From NCBI RefSeq assembly GCF_013404595.1, contig NZ_JABVAX010000010.1:28494-92493 (forward strand): a DNA stretch of 64,000 nt. Reading direction: 5' to 3'. Below, piece after piece: positions 1 to 7,355 of this stretch (positions are counted from its first letter, which is position 1; each line of letters opens with the position of its first letter). This stretch comes from Jannaschia marina. GTDB lineage: Bacteria; Pseudomonadota; Alphaproteobacteria; Rhodobacterales; Rhodobacteraceae. A model generated the notes under the pieces. It worked only from the letters and a program-made list of their open reading frames with translations, was not told the origin of the DNA and ran no database searches. A program made the position numbers and the translations under genes.

Positions 1-100
1 TGTGCAGCGCGATCTCGATATCGTCGTTCTCGGCCACCAGCCGATCGAGGATCTTGTCGGTGTTCTTGGCGGTCGAAACCACCATCAGGCGCATCGTCAT
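1..100 (-). CDS. Unidentified protein, N-terminal part only
   Basis: The first 33 codons of a gene that runs off the left edge. Its ATG overlaps the TGA of pseI (ATGA), so it is translationally coupled as the fourth gene of the pseudaminic-acid operon. A second in-frame ATG lies two codons in. The visible peptide starts MTMRLMVVSTAKNTDKIL and is too short to assign. A role in nonulosonate transfer or modification is only suggested by position. Confidence 0.6.
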   Translation of the reverse strand, partial: MTMRLMVVSTAKNTDKILDRLVAENDDIEIALH

Positions 101-1149
101 GCGTCCCCCACCATCGACCAGTCGAGCGGTTCGCCCCGGGTGAGCGCGCGTGTCGCCGGGCGGCCCAGCACGTCCGGCAGGTGATGCGGCGCAAGGCCGT
201 TGCCCGGTCGCACCGAGCGCACGTCCTCCGGCCCGAGCGTCGCGCCCGCCGCCACGTCGCGCACTACGTAGAGCGAACGGCGGAACTGCGCGTTGGCCCC
301 GCCGACACCCTTGCGGTCGACCTGCGCCGGGCCGAGCGCGGCATGGGCCATGCGGCAGTCGTCCACGAGCGCCTTGAACTCGTCGGGCTCCAGCGAGAAG
401 GCGGCATCCGGCCCGCCGTCGCTTCGCTTCAGGGTCAGGTGCTTCTCCACGATGCAGGCCCCGCGCGCGATGGCCGCGACCGCGACCGCCGAGCCGAGCG
501 TGTGGTCGGAGAGGCCGATGGGCACCCCGAAGGCGGCGGCGAGCGTCCCGATCGTGCCGAGGCGCATCGTCTCGGGCGCGGCCGGGTAGGCCGAGATGCA
601 GTGCAGAAGCGCGAAGCCGTCCGCCCCGCCGGCGCGCGCGGCGGCGCAGGCGCGCTCGATCTCGGCGTAGTTGGCGATGCCCGTGGACATGATGAGCGGC
701 TTGCCCTTCGACGCGGCCGTCTCGATCAGCGGCGTGTCGACCAGCTCGAAGGAAGCGATCTTGTAGGCAGGCACGTCCAGGCCGTCGAGGAACTCCACCG
801 CCGTCGGATCGAAAGGCGAGGAGAAGCAGTCCAGCCCGTGGTTTCGCGCGCGGTCGAAAAGCGCCTCGTGCCAGTCCCAGGGCGTAGAGGCCTCCTGATA
901 GAGATCGTGCAACGTCCGCCCGTCCCAGGGCCCGCCCTCGATGCGGAACTCCGGCCGGTCGACGTCGAGCGTGATCGTGTCGGCGGTATAGGTCTGCAGC
1001 TTGACGGCATCCGCACCGGTCTCGGCGGCGGCATCGATGAGCTCGAGCGCCCGCGCAAGCTCGCCGTTGTGGTTCCCCGACAGCTCGGCGATCAGGTAGG
1101 GGCTGTGGTCCGGCCCGATCAGGCGGCCCGCGATGGCAAACTCGGTCAT
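97..1149 (-). CDS. pseI: Pseudaminic acid synthase
   Basis: 350 aa. Condenses phosphoenolpyruvate with 2,4-diacetamido-2,4,6-trideoxy-L-altrose to make pseudaminic acid in the cytoplasm. The N-terminal NeuB-type TIM barrel is recognisable from AELSGNHNG near residue 21, GADAVKLQTYT, and the HCISAYPA and GLSDHT motifs. The last ~60 residues form an antifreeze-like SAF domain (FRRSLYVVRD to RALTRGEPLDW). The start at 1149 is chosen because it gives the family's normal length and overlaps the upstream pseG stop in ATGA; the reading frame stays open far upstream but that stretch is out-of-frame pseG sequence. A sialic or legionaminic acid synthase is the alternative, but the linked PseG and PseF favour pseudaminic acid. 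Confidence 0.9.
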   Translation of the reverse strand: MTEFAIAGRLIGPDHSPYLIAELSGNHNGELARALELIDAAAETGADAVKLQTYTADTITLDVDRPEFRIEGGPWDGRTLHDLYQEASTPWDWHEALFDRARNHGLDCFSSPFDPTAVEFLDGLDVPAYKIASFELVDTPLIETAASKGKPLIMSTGIANYAEIERACAAARAGGADGFALLHCISAYPAAPETMRLGTIGTLAAAFGVPIGLSDHTLGSAVAVAAIARGACIVEKHLTLKRSDGGPDAAFSLEPDEFKALVDDCRMAHAALGPAQVDRKGVGGANAQFRRSLYVVRDVAAGATLGPEDVRSVRPGNGLAPHHLPDVLGRPATRALTRGEPLDWSMVGDA

Positions 1150-2675
1150 GTCGATCCCTCCGGGGGCAGCCGCAATCGTCGCCTGACATCCCATGTCTCT
1201 AACGCGAAAGCTAGAACCGACGGGTCGTCTGACGGCACCTCCGCGAAGCCCAGCCGCCGGTGCAGGCGCAGCGAGCCCGCGTTTTCCGGACGCACGGTGG
1301 CAAGAACAGTGTCCACATCGGCGCGCTCGGCCAGCCGGCGCAGGAAGGCCGCGCACATCCGCGCACCCGCACCCGCCGGGGCGTCCTCGGCCCCGATGTA
1401 GAATGACCACGTCCAGCCCTCGGCCCCCGCGCTGGCACCGCAGATCCCGAGGTCGCGGCCGGCTTCGTGCCAGACGCACCAGAGCGCGTCGTCGCGCGCA
1501 AGTTCCCGGGCGAGCCAGGCGGGGTGGCCCTGGGGATCGACAGGGGCCTGGCTGGCGGTCACGGCCACGATACGCGGCTGGTTGCGCCAGTGCAGCATCA
1601 GGTCGGCATCGTCGAGCGTCAGCGGGCGCAGATGCCCTTCGAGCGCGGTGACGACCCGCGCCGCGCCGCCCCCATCGCAGAGCTTCGCGGCGGCAGCCGA
1701 AAGGGCGGCGGCCTCCGCCATGCCCCGCGTGATGGCATCGCGCAGCCGCGCCCCGTCCCGCGCCTCGGCAAGCGAGAGCGCGATCGTCGCACCCGCTTCG
1801 GCAAGTCCCGCGACCGCCGCGCGCTGGTTGTCGGCTACGGCGATGGTGACCGTCGGCAAGCCGAGGCAGCACCGTTCCCACGAGGTCATCCCGCCCGCGC
1901 CGACGCAGAAGTCGGCCGCGACCATGCGTGCGGCCATGTCGCCTGCGTCGAGGGTCAGCGTCACACCGGGCCGCAGCCGGGCCTCGACCTCCGGCACGCT
2001 CTGGGCCGCGGCGGACATGATGACTTCGATGTCGAGGTCTTCCTGCGCGTCGAGCGCGTCGAGGACCATCGGCGCAAGCCCCGCGGCGTCCATCATCCCC
2101 GGCATCACCAGCACGCGCCTCACCGGCCCGCCGCGCCGCGCCAGCGCCGTCGGGCGTGATTCGGCGAAATCCGACCGCAGCAAGGCAAAGCCCGGTCCCC
2201 GCAGCGCGGCCGGGGCCCCGTGGTCGAGATCGCCGCAAAGGCGCGTCTGGTCGAGCAGCAGGTCCGAAGCGAGCGCCCGGTCGTCGAGGTCGTCGATGGC
2301 CAGAACGTCGAGCCCAGGTGCCGCCGCGCGCACCCGCGCGACCCAATCGGCGTCGAGCGCGTAGTGATCCCAGACGAGCCAATCCGCTTCGGTGTCGGCG
2401 GCGATCCTCCCGGTTCTCGCCGCGTCGTCCGTCGGATCGACCCGCGCCCAGGCGGCGTGGGGTGGATGGACACGCGGGGCGCCGTCGGACAGCGGCAGCG
2501 GATGCACCTCGAACCCTGCGTCGCGGACCCTCGGTGCCAGCCCGTCGGGCGCGTCGGCCATGGCGAAAGCGGCGTCGTGCCCAGCCGCGCGCAGGGCCCC
2601 GGCCAGGGTCAGGCAGCGCATGACGTGGCCGCCTCCGATCCGCCGGTCGCCGTCCACGCGCAGAAGGACGCGCAT
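1146..2675 (-). CDS. pseG: PseG-PseH fusion: UDP-sugar hydrolase plus N-acetyltransferase
   Basis: 509 aa, about twice the length of a stand-alone PseG or PseH. Residues 1-340 match PseG, the GT-B-like UDP-2,4-diacetamido-2,4,6-trideoxy-altropyranose hydrolase, with the Gly-rich loop GGGHVMRC at 14-21 (the His corresponds to the catalytic His17 reported for Campylobacter PseG) and a C-terminal GAGGMTSWERCCLGLP nucleotide-binding loop. From about residue 347 (LRPLTLDDADLMLHWRNQ) there is a GNAT domain like PseH, which N-acetylates the preceding amino-sugar intermediate. One polypeptide would therefore perform two consecutive steps. The gene starts 3 bp after pseF and overlaps pseI by 4 bp. Confidence 0.88.
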   Translation of the reverse strand: MRVLLRVDGDRRIGGGHVMRCLTLAGALRAAGHDAAFAMADAPDGLAPRVRDAGFEVHPLPLSDGAPRVHPPHAAWARVDPTDDAARTGRIAADTEADWLVWDHYALDADWVARVRAAAPGLDVLAIDDLDDRALASDLLLDQTRLCGDLDHGAPAALRGPGFALLRSDFAESRPTALARRGGPVRRVLVMPGMMDAAGLAPMVLDALDAQEDLDIEVIMSAAAQSVPEVEARLRPGVTLTLDAGDMAARMVAADFCVGAGGMTSWERCCLGLPTVTIAVADNQRAAVAGLAEAGATIALSLAEARDGARLRDAITRGMAEAAALSAAAAKLCDGGGAARVVTALEGHLRPLTLDDADLMLHWRNQPRIVAVTASQAPVDPQGHPAWLARELARDDALWCVWHEAGRDLGICGASAGAEGWTWSFYIGAEDAPAGAGARMCAAFLRRLAERADVDTVLATVRPENAGSLRLHRRLGFAEVPSDDPSVLAFALETWDVRRRLRLPPEGST

Positions 2676-2678
2676 CGC

Positions 2679-3374
2679 TCAGGCCCCCAGGCCGAGCAGG
2701 TCGGCCAACCGCTCCGCGCGCGTCCAGTCCTCGGGCGTGTCGACGTCGATGCAGCGTTCGTCCGGCAGGACGACCGCCGCCGCACCGTCCCAGACGCGCG
2801 CGGCTGGATCGGCCCAGGTCGTCGCCCGCGCCCAGTAGAACTGTCCCGCGTCGTAGAAGGCCGGCTCCAGATCCTGGCTGCGCCGGGGCATCTGCGCCGG
2901 GTCCATCGCCGCGACGCGACCGCCCGTCGCGCGACGATAGGCCCGCTGGATCGGCGTGCGGTATTCCCCGAGGCTCAGTGCCCAGGTCGCACCCTCCCCA
3001 AGCGCCGCGTGCCCCGCGATCAGGTCGTCCGGTGTGACGAAGAAGGCCGTCGGATAGAGGCAGCAGACGGGGATATCGCCCTTCAGCCCGAGCCGCGTGA
3101 CCGCATCCGCGATCACCTCGGTCGTGCCCGCGTGGTCGTCCGAGAGATCCGCCCCGCGCCGGAAAGGCACCTCGGCCCCCGCCGCCTCCGCCGCCTCCGC
3201 GATCTCGTCGTCGTCGGTCGTGACCACGATCCGGTCGAAGAGCCCGCTCGCGCGCACCGCGGCAATGGGCCAGTGGATCGCCGGCCGGCCCGCGAAGGGC
3301 CGCACGTTCTTGCGCGGGATCCGCTTGGATCCGCCGCGGGCCGGCAGGATCGCGACGGCTGTGGTCTCTGACAT
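2679..3374 (-). CDS. pseF: Pseudaminic acid cytidylyltransferase
   Basis: 231 aa. Activates pseudaminic acid with CTP to CMP-pseudaminic acid, the donor for flagellin glycosyltransferases. The N-terminal nucleotide-binding motif PARGGSKRIPRKN (residues 11-23) and the DTPEDWTRAE C-terminus are typical of the NeuA/PseF family. The FYDAGQFYWA segment is a PseF hallmark rather than a sialate synthetase feature. It is first in the minus-strand operon pseF-pseGH-pseI. The 106 bp upstream, to the end of choV, should contain the promoter, but I could not pick one out. Confidence 0.88.
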   Translation of the reverse strand: MSETTAVAILPARGGSKRIPRKNVRPFAGRPAIHWPIAAVRASGLFDRIVVTTDDDEIAEAAEAAGAEVPFRRGADLSDDHAGTTEVIADAVTRLGLKGDIPVCCLYPTAFFVTPDDLIAGHAALGEGATWALSLGEYRTPIQRAYRRATGGRVAAMDPAQMPRRSQDLEPAFYDAGQFYWARATTWADPAARVWDGAAAVVLPDERCIDVDTPEDWTRAERLADLLGLGA

Positions 3375-3480
3375 GGCATCGCTCGTTCGGGGGCGTCCGT
3401 CAAAGGGCTAAGCATCGCCCGCGGACCTCACAAGGCCCGGGTCGCCGCCGGGGACGAAATATCCCGTCCGCCTCGTGCCC

Positions 3481-4497
3481 CTAGCGCGCGAGTCGGGCCA
3501 GAACGGCCTGCCGGTCGACCACGCCGACGATGGCCCCGTCGCGCTCGACGGGGATCGGGCCGGCACGGTCGGCGCAGAGCTCGATCAGCTCCCGCACCGG
3601 CATCCGCGCGGCAATCGTTTCGCCCTCGCAGGTGCCCTCCGTCATCGCATCTTCCGCCGTCAGAACGCCGAGCGGGTTCATGTGGGCGACGAAATCCGCG
3701 ACGTAGTCGTTGACGGGGTTGTTGAAGATATCCGCCGGCGTGCCGCACTGGATGATGCGGCCGCCCTCCATGATCGCGATCCGCCCGCCCAGCTTGAACG
3801 CCTCGTCGAGGTCGTGGCTGACGAAGACGATGGTGCGCTTGAGCCGGGCCTGAAGTTCGAGCAACTCGTCCTGCAGCCGCGTGCGGATCAGGGGGTCGAG
3901 CGCCGAGAACGGCTCGTCCATCAGGAGGATCGGCGCATCCGTCGCGAAGGCGCGGGCGAGGCCCACGCGCTGCTGCATCCCGCCCGAGAGCTCGCCCACC
4001 CTGCGGTCGGCCCACTCGGTCAGGCCCACGAGGTCGAGCTGCCGGTCGACCGCTTCGCGCCGCTTCTCGGGCGAGAGGCCGGCCAGTTCCAGCCCAAGCC
4101 CGACATTCTCGCGCACCCGCCGCCACGGCAGGAGGCCGAATTGCTGGAAGACCATCGCCACACGCCCCTGCCGCAGCCGGCGCAGCTCGGCCGGTTTCGC
4201 GTGGGTGACGCTTGCCATGGTGTCGCCGTCGTCGATGCGCACCTCGCCCCGCGCCACGGGGTTCAGCCCGTTCACCGCCCGCAGGAGCGTCGACTTGCCC
4301 GACCCCGAGAGGCCCATGAGCACCAGGATCTCGCCCTCCTCTACGGTCAGCGAGCAATCGTGGACACCGAGGACCTGCCCCGTCGCCTCCTGCACCTCGG
4401 CGCGGGACTTGCCCTCGTCCATCATCGGCAGCGCGCTCTGGGGGCTGTCTCCGAAGACGATGGAGACATTGTCGAATTCGACGGCGGGTCGGGTCAT
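3481..4497 (-). CDS. choV: Choline ABC transporter ATP-binding protein
   Basis: 338 aa. The ATPase of the ChoXWV importer that takes up choline, probably as osmoprotectant precursor and carbon/nitrogen source. Walker A GLSGSGKST is at 62-70, followed by the signature LSGGMQQRV and Walker B PILLMDEPFSALDPL. A single CBS-like domain fills the last ~55 residues (TIAARMPVRELIEL to GVVDRQAVLARL), as in ProV/OpuA-type ATPases that sense ionic strength. The ATG overlaps the stop of the GFA gene (ATGA). The family is shared with glycine-betaine importers; the adjacent bet genes and ChoX argue for choline. Confidence 0.9.
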   Translation of the reverse strand: MTRPAVEFDNVSIVFGDSPQSALPMMDEGKSRAEVQEATGQVLGVHDCSLTVEEGEILVLMGLSGSGKSTLLRAVNGLNPVARGEVRIDDGDTMASVTHAKPAELRRLRQGRVAMVFQQFGLLPWRRVRENVGLGLELAGLSPEKRREAVDRQLDLVGLTEWADRRVGELSGGMQQRVGLARAFATDAPILLMDEPFSALDPLIRTRLQDELLELQARLKRTIVFVSHDLDEAFKLGGRIAIMEGGRIIQCGTPADIFNNPVNDYVADFVAHMNPLGVLTAEDAMTEGTCEGETIAARMPVRELIELCADRAGPIPVERDGAIVGVVDRQAVLARLAR

Positions 4498-4901
4498 GGG
4501 GCGTCCTCGGTCGGGGTGAAGCGCAGGGTTCCGGCGCTGCGCGGACCGCCGGTGTCCTTGGGGTGGTTCTTGCCGTCCATCACGTCGACGGTCGGCAGGA
4601 AGGGCGTCTGCCCTTCGAGGCAGGCCAGGTTCACCCCGTATTCATGGGGGTTCGAACGGCGCTGGTGGTGGGTGTAGATGCCGCAGGTCGCGCAGAAGAA
4701 ATGCTGCGCCGTGCCGGTGTTGAAGGTGTAGCGGGTGATGTTGTCCTCGCCGCGCAGGAAGGTGATGTCGCCCAGGTTGGCCGACGCCGCGACCGCCCCG
4801 CGCATCGCGCAGAAGGAGCAATCGCACCGTCGCGCCGTCGCCAGCCCGTCGGTCAGGGCGACGTCGAAGACGACCGCGCCGCAGTGACACGACCCCCTCA
4901 C
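4494..4901 (-). CDS. GFA-family (Mss4-fold) zinc protein
   Basis: 135 aa, GTG start overlapping the choW stop (GTGA); the stop overlaps the choV start. The sequence reads VRGSCHCGAVVFDV, then CDCSFCAMRG and FFCATCGIYTHH: the three cysteine clusters (C-x-C, C-x-C-x2-C, C-x2-C) of glutathione-dependent formaldehyde-activating-type zinc proteins. The family's biochemical role is mostly unproven. Its tight insertion between choW and choV means it is co-translated with the choline importer. A link to formaldehyde released when betaine is demethylated is plausible but only inferred. Confidence 0.85.
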   Translation of the reverse strand: MRGSCHCGAVVFDVALTDGLATARRCDCSFCAMRGAVAASANLGDITFLRGEDNITRYTFNTGTAQHFFCATCGIYTHHQRRSNPHEYGVNLACLEGQTPFLPTVDVMDGKNHPKDTGGPRSAGTLRFTPTEDAP

Positions 4902-5731
4902 TTGCGCTCCATCCGCAGCATCCGGTCGAGCATGATGGCGACGACGACGATGATGAAGCCGCTCTCGAAGCCGAGGGCCGTGTTCACCTGGTTGAGCGCG
5001 CGGACGACCGGCACGCCGAGGCCGTCGGCCCCGACGAGCGCGGCGATGACGACCATCGACAGCGACAGCATGATCGTCTGGTTCAGACCGGTCATGATCT
5101 GCGGCAGCGCGTAGGGCAGTTCGACCTTCCAGAGCGTCTGGGTCGGCGTGGCCCCGAAGGCCTGCGCGGCCTCGGTCAGGGACTTCGGCGTCGAGGAGAT
5201 GCCCAGATGCGTCAACCGGATCGGGGCCGGAAGCACGAAGATCACCGTCGCGATCAGGCCCGGCACCATGCCGATGCCGAAGAAGACGATCGCCGGGATC
5301 AGGTAGACGAAGGCGGGCAGCGTCTGCATCAGGTCGAGGACGGGCCGCATCGCGGCATAGAGCCTCGGGCGGTGCGCGGCGGCGATGCCGATGGGCACGC
5401 CGATCGCCATGCAGACGACGCAGGCGGAGAGCACGAGCGTCAGGCTCTCGGTCGTCTCCTCCCAGTAGTCCTGGTTGAGGATGAAGAGGAAGCCGAGCCC
5501 GACGAAGAGGCAGAGCTTCCACGAACGGTGGACGGCCCAGGTGAAGGCCACGAAGAGCAAGATCACGAGGAGGGGCGGCGGGGTCTGCAGGAGCCAGAGG
5601 ATGCCGTCGATCATCCATTCCATGACGAGCGCAAGCCCGTCGAAGAAAGGCTGACCGACGTCCTGCAGCCAGTCGAAGGCCGCCGCTGCCCATTTGCCCA
5701 CCGGGATCTTGTTGTCTGTCAGCCAGTCCAT
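4898..5731 (-). CDS. choW: Choline ABC transporter permease
   Basis: 277 aa integral inner-membrane permease of the ProW/OpuAB type. After a hydrophilic N-terminus there are about six hydrophobic segments (LLVILLFVAFTWAV, LCLFVGLGFLFILN, LVLSACVVCMAIGVPIGIAAA, AFVYLIPAIVFFGIG, LIATVIFVLPAP, MLSLSMVVIAALVGADGLG), with the EAA-like coupling loop EAAQAFGATPTQTLWKVELP facing the ATPase. An AGGA ribosome-binding site lies 7 bp before the ATG. Upstream (5751-5856) are four hairpins and then a VOC gene, so it is separated from choX. Confidence 0.9.
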   Translation of the reverse strand: MDWLTDNKIPVGKWAAAAFDWLQDVGQPFFDGLALVMEWMIDGILWLLQTPPPLLVILLFVAFTWAVHRSWKLCLFVGLGFLFILNQDYWEETTESLTLVLSACVVCMAIGVPIGIAAAHRPRLYAAMRPVLDLMQTLPAFVYLIPAIVFFGIGMVPGLIATVIFVLPAPIRLTHLGISSTPKSLTEAAQAFGATPTQTLWKVELPYALPQIMTGLNQTIMLSLSMVVIAALVGADGLGVPVVRALNQVNTALGFESGFIIVVVAIMLDRMLRMERK

Positions 5732-5750
5732 CGTCGTCCTTTCGCGCGCA

Positions 5751-5856
5751 GAAGAGCTTTCGAGGAAAGCTCTTCCACAAGTCTTCGTTGAAGACTTGGT
5801 CCATTGTCCAATGCTTCAGCGAAGCATTGAGGAAGAGCCTTTCGCAAAGGCTCTTC
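5751..5856. repeat. Array of four perfect short hairpins
   Basis: Four consecutive inverted repeats, each with perfect arms and exactly 3 nt in the loop: 5751-5775 (arm GAAGAGCTTTC), 5778-5798 (arm CAAGTCTTC), 5809-5829 (arm CAATGCTTC) and 5832-5856 (arm GAAGAGCCTTT). They fill the space between the VOC gene and choW. The arms share the theme GAAGNNCTTTC/CTTC but differ, so this is not a CRISPR or simple tandem repeat. The first arm is identical to one at 13209-13219. They could stabilise or attenuate the transcript. Confidence 0.85.
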
Positions 5857-5871
5857 TCGCAGCAGGCCCCG

Positions 5872-6258
5872 TCATGCCCATGCGGGAGGCTCCGTGCTCG
5901 GTTGATAGGTCCCGAAGGACCACTCGTGGCCCTCGGGGTCGCGGGCGCGCCACCGTCGCGCGCCCCATTCCGTGTCCTCGGGGCCATAGACCACCTCGGC
6001 CCCGCCTTCGACCGCGCGTGCATGGTGCGCGTCGACGTCCTCGACCACGAGGAAGATGCCCGGCGACCCCTTCGGCAGGTCGGCAGCGCCCAGCATGATG
6101 ACGCCGTTGCCGTGGCGGAGCTCCGCGTGGACCACCGCGCCGTCGTCTCCCGTCTGAACCTGCACGACCGAGAGGCCGAACGCCGTCGTCAGGAAGTCGA
6201 TCGCGGCCTGCGCGTCGCGGTAGCTCAGGTAGGGGACGATGTCGGGGTTATGTGCCAT
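5872..6258 (-). CDS. VOC superfamily (glyoxalase/bleomycin-resistance fold) protein
   Basis: 128 aa. Begins MAHNPDIVPYLSYRDAQAAI and contains two beta-alpha-beta-beta-beta modules: residues ~8-60 (FLTTAFGLSVVQVQ ... ELRHGNGVIMLG) and ~65-122 (GIFLVVEDVDAHHARAVEGGAEVV ... ARDPEGHEWSFGTY). The final DPEGHEWSFGT is the usual signature of this small YP_-type VOC family. A strong AAGGAGGT ribosome-binding site precedes the ATG. It lies between choX and choW on the same strand. The substrate is not predictable; the position suggests a co-opted gene in the choline locus, not a transporter part. Confidence 0.8.
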   Translation of the reverse strand: MAHNPDIVPYLSYRDAQAAIDFLTTAFGLSVVQVQTGDDGAVVHAELRHGNGVIMLGAADLPKGSPGIFLVVEDVDAHHARAVEGGAEVVYGPEDTEWGARRWRARDPEGHEWSFGTYQPSTEPPAWA

Positions 6259-6291
6259 GGCGCACCTCCTTCGATCCGTGATCCCGTGAAA

Positions 6292-6319
6292 GGGCCGGGG
6301 CCTGAAGAGGCCCCGGCCC
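6292..6319 (-). terminator. GC-rich stem-loop after choX
   Basis: A perfect 12-bp stem (GGGCCGGGGCCT against its complement) with the 4-nt loop GAAG, starting 7 bp after the choX stop on the minus strand and followed by a short T-run (TTTC). It probably terminates or attenuates most choX transcripts, letting the binding protein be made in excess over the membrane components downstream. Confidence 0.7.
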
Positions 6320-6325
6320 GAACGC

Positions 6326-7246
6326 TTACTGCAGCGCGGCCTCGACCGCCGCCTTCGCGTCCCCGCCGTCGAGCGTCGTCACGCCTTCGAGCCAGGCGTC
6401 GAGCACGCCCATGTTGGCCGAGAGCCAGGCCGCGGCGGCATCCTCGGGGTTCTCTCCGTCGTTCAGGATCGCGCCCATGATCTCGTTCTCCATCTCGAGC
6501 GAGAATTCGAGGTTGGTCAGGAGCTTACCGACGTTCGCGCATTCCTCGACATAGCCGGTGCGCGTGTTCGTGTAGACGGTCGCGCCGCCGAGGTTCGGAC
6601 CGAAGTAATCGTCCCCGCCCTCGAGGTAGCCCATCTCGAAGTTGGCATTCATCGGGTGCGGCTCCCAGCCGAGAAAGACGATCGGCTCGTCGCGCTTCGA
6701 CAGGCGGTCGACCTGCGCCAGCATCCCCTGTTCGGAAGATTCCACGACTTCGAACTCGCCCAGGTCGAAGGCTCCCTCGTCGATCATCGACTGGATCAGG
6801 CGGTTGCCATCGTTGCCGGGCTCGATACCGTAGATCTTCGCGTCCAGCGCCTCGGCCTGGCTGGCGATGTCGCCGAAGCTCGCGATGCCGAGGTCCATGG
6901 CGGCCTTGTTGACGGCCAGCGTGTACTTCGCGCCCTCGAGGTTCGCGCGCACCGTGTCGACCGTGCCGGCCTCGCGGTAGGGGGCGATGTCGGCTTCCAT
7001 CGTGGGCATCCAGTTGCCGAGGAACACGTCGACGTCGCCCTCGGCCATGGAGGTATAGGTGATCGGCACGGAGAGGACCTTCACGTCGGTCTCGTATCCC
7101 AGCGCGTCGAGGATCACCGTCGTCGCCGCGGTCGTCGCGGTGATGTCCGTCCAGCCGACGTCGGCGAAGGTGACTTCCTCGCAGGCCGCGACGGCGGAGC
7201 CGGCGACGAGGGCCAGGGCGGAGGCGGTGGTGAGGGTGCGCAACAT
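6326..7246 (-). CDS. choX: Choline-binding periplasmic protein
   Basis: 306 aa. Signal peptide MLRTLTTASALALVAGSAVAA (cleavage near residue 21), then a type-II periplasmic binding fold of the OpuAC/ChoX class. Aromatic and acidic residues expected to cage the quaternary ammonium are visible in DVGWTDI, FLGNWMPTM and GWEPHPMN. The ATG at 7246 is preferred over upstream in-frame starts because GGGAGAG precedes it by 6 bp and the signal peptide begins there. It is divergent from betI with a palindromic operator between, so it is probably BetI-repressed and choline-induced. Followed by a strong stem-loop. Confidence 0.9.
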   Translation of the reverse strand: MLRTLTTASALALVAGSAVAACEEVTFADVGWTDITATTAATTVILDALGYETDVKVLSVPITYTSMAEGDVDVFLGNWMPTMEADIAPYREAGTVDTVRANLEGAKYTLAVNKAAMDLGIASFGDIASQAEALDAKIYGIEPGNDGNRLIQSMIDEGAFDLGEFEVVESSEQGMLAQVDRLSKRDEPIVFLGWEPHPMNANFEMGYLEGGDDYFGPNLGGATVYTNTRTGYVEECANVGKLLTNLEFSLEMENEIMGAILNDGENPEDAAAAWLSANMGVLDAWLEGVTTLDGGDAKAAVEAALQ

Positions 7247-7290
7247 GAAATCTCTCCCAGTCATTGACGTTTTCGCCCGGAGGCGTTTTG

Positions 7291-7310
7291 TTGATTGACG
7301 AGTCAATTAA
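7291..7310. promoter_or_regulatory. Probable BetI operator
   Basis: A 20-bp dyad centred on ATTGAC-GA-GTCAAT with AT-rich flanks (18 of 20 positions symmetric apart from the GA centre and one mismatched pair). It sits between the divergent choX and betI genes, 45 bp from both start codons. BetI, encoded next to it, is known in other bacteria to bind AT-rich dyads in its own promoter region and to be released by choline. Confidence 0.7.
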
Positions 7311-7355
7311 AACCCGTGTGTCGTCACATTGCAACGACTCGGCCCGGAGAGTGTC

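Noticed and set aside
97..2382. A 761-codon open frame joining pseI to upstream sequence
   Set aside because: The part upstream of 1149 is pseG read in another frame; GC-rich DNA keeps frames open. The pseI start at 1149 gives normal length and an ATGA overlap.
5751..5856. CRISPR-like array
   Set aside because: Units are perfect palindromes with different sequences and no constant repeat or unique spacers; no cas genes nearby.
7329..7355. Upstream TTG start of betI
   Set aside because: GTG at 7356 has a ribosome-binding site and matches the usual BetI N-terminus; the TTG adds nine unconserved residues.
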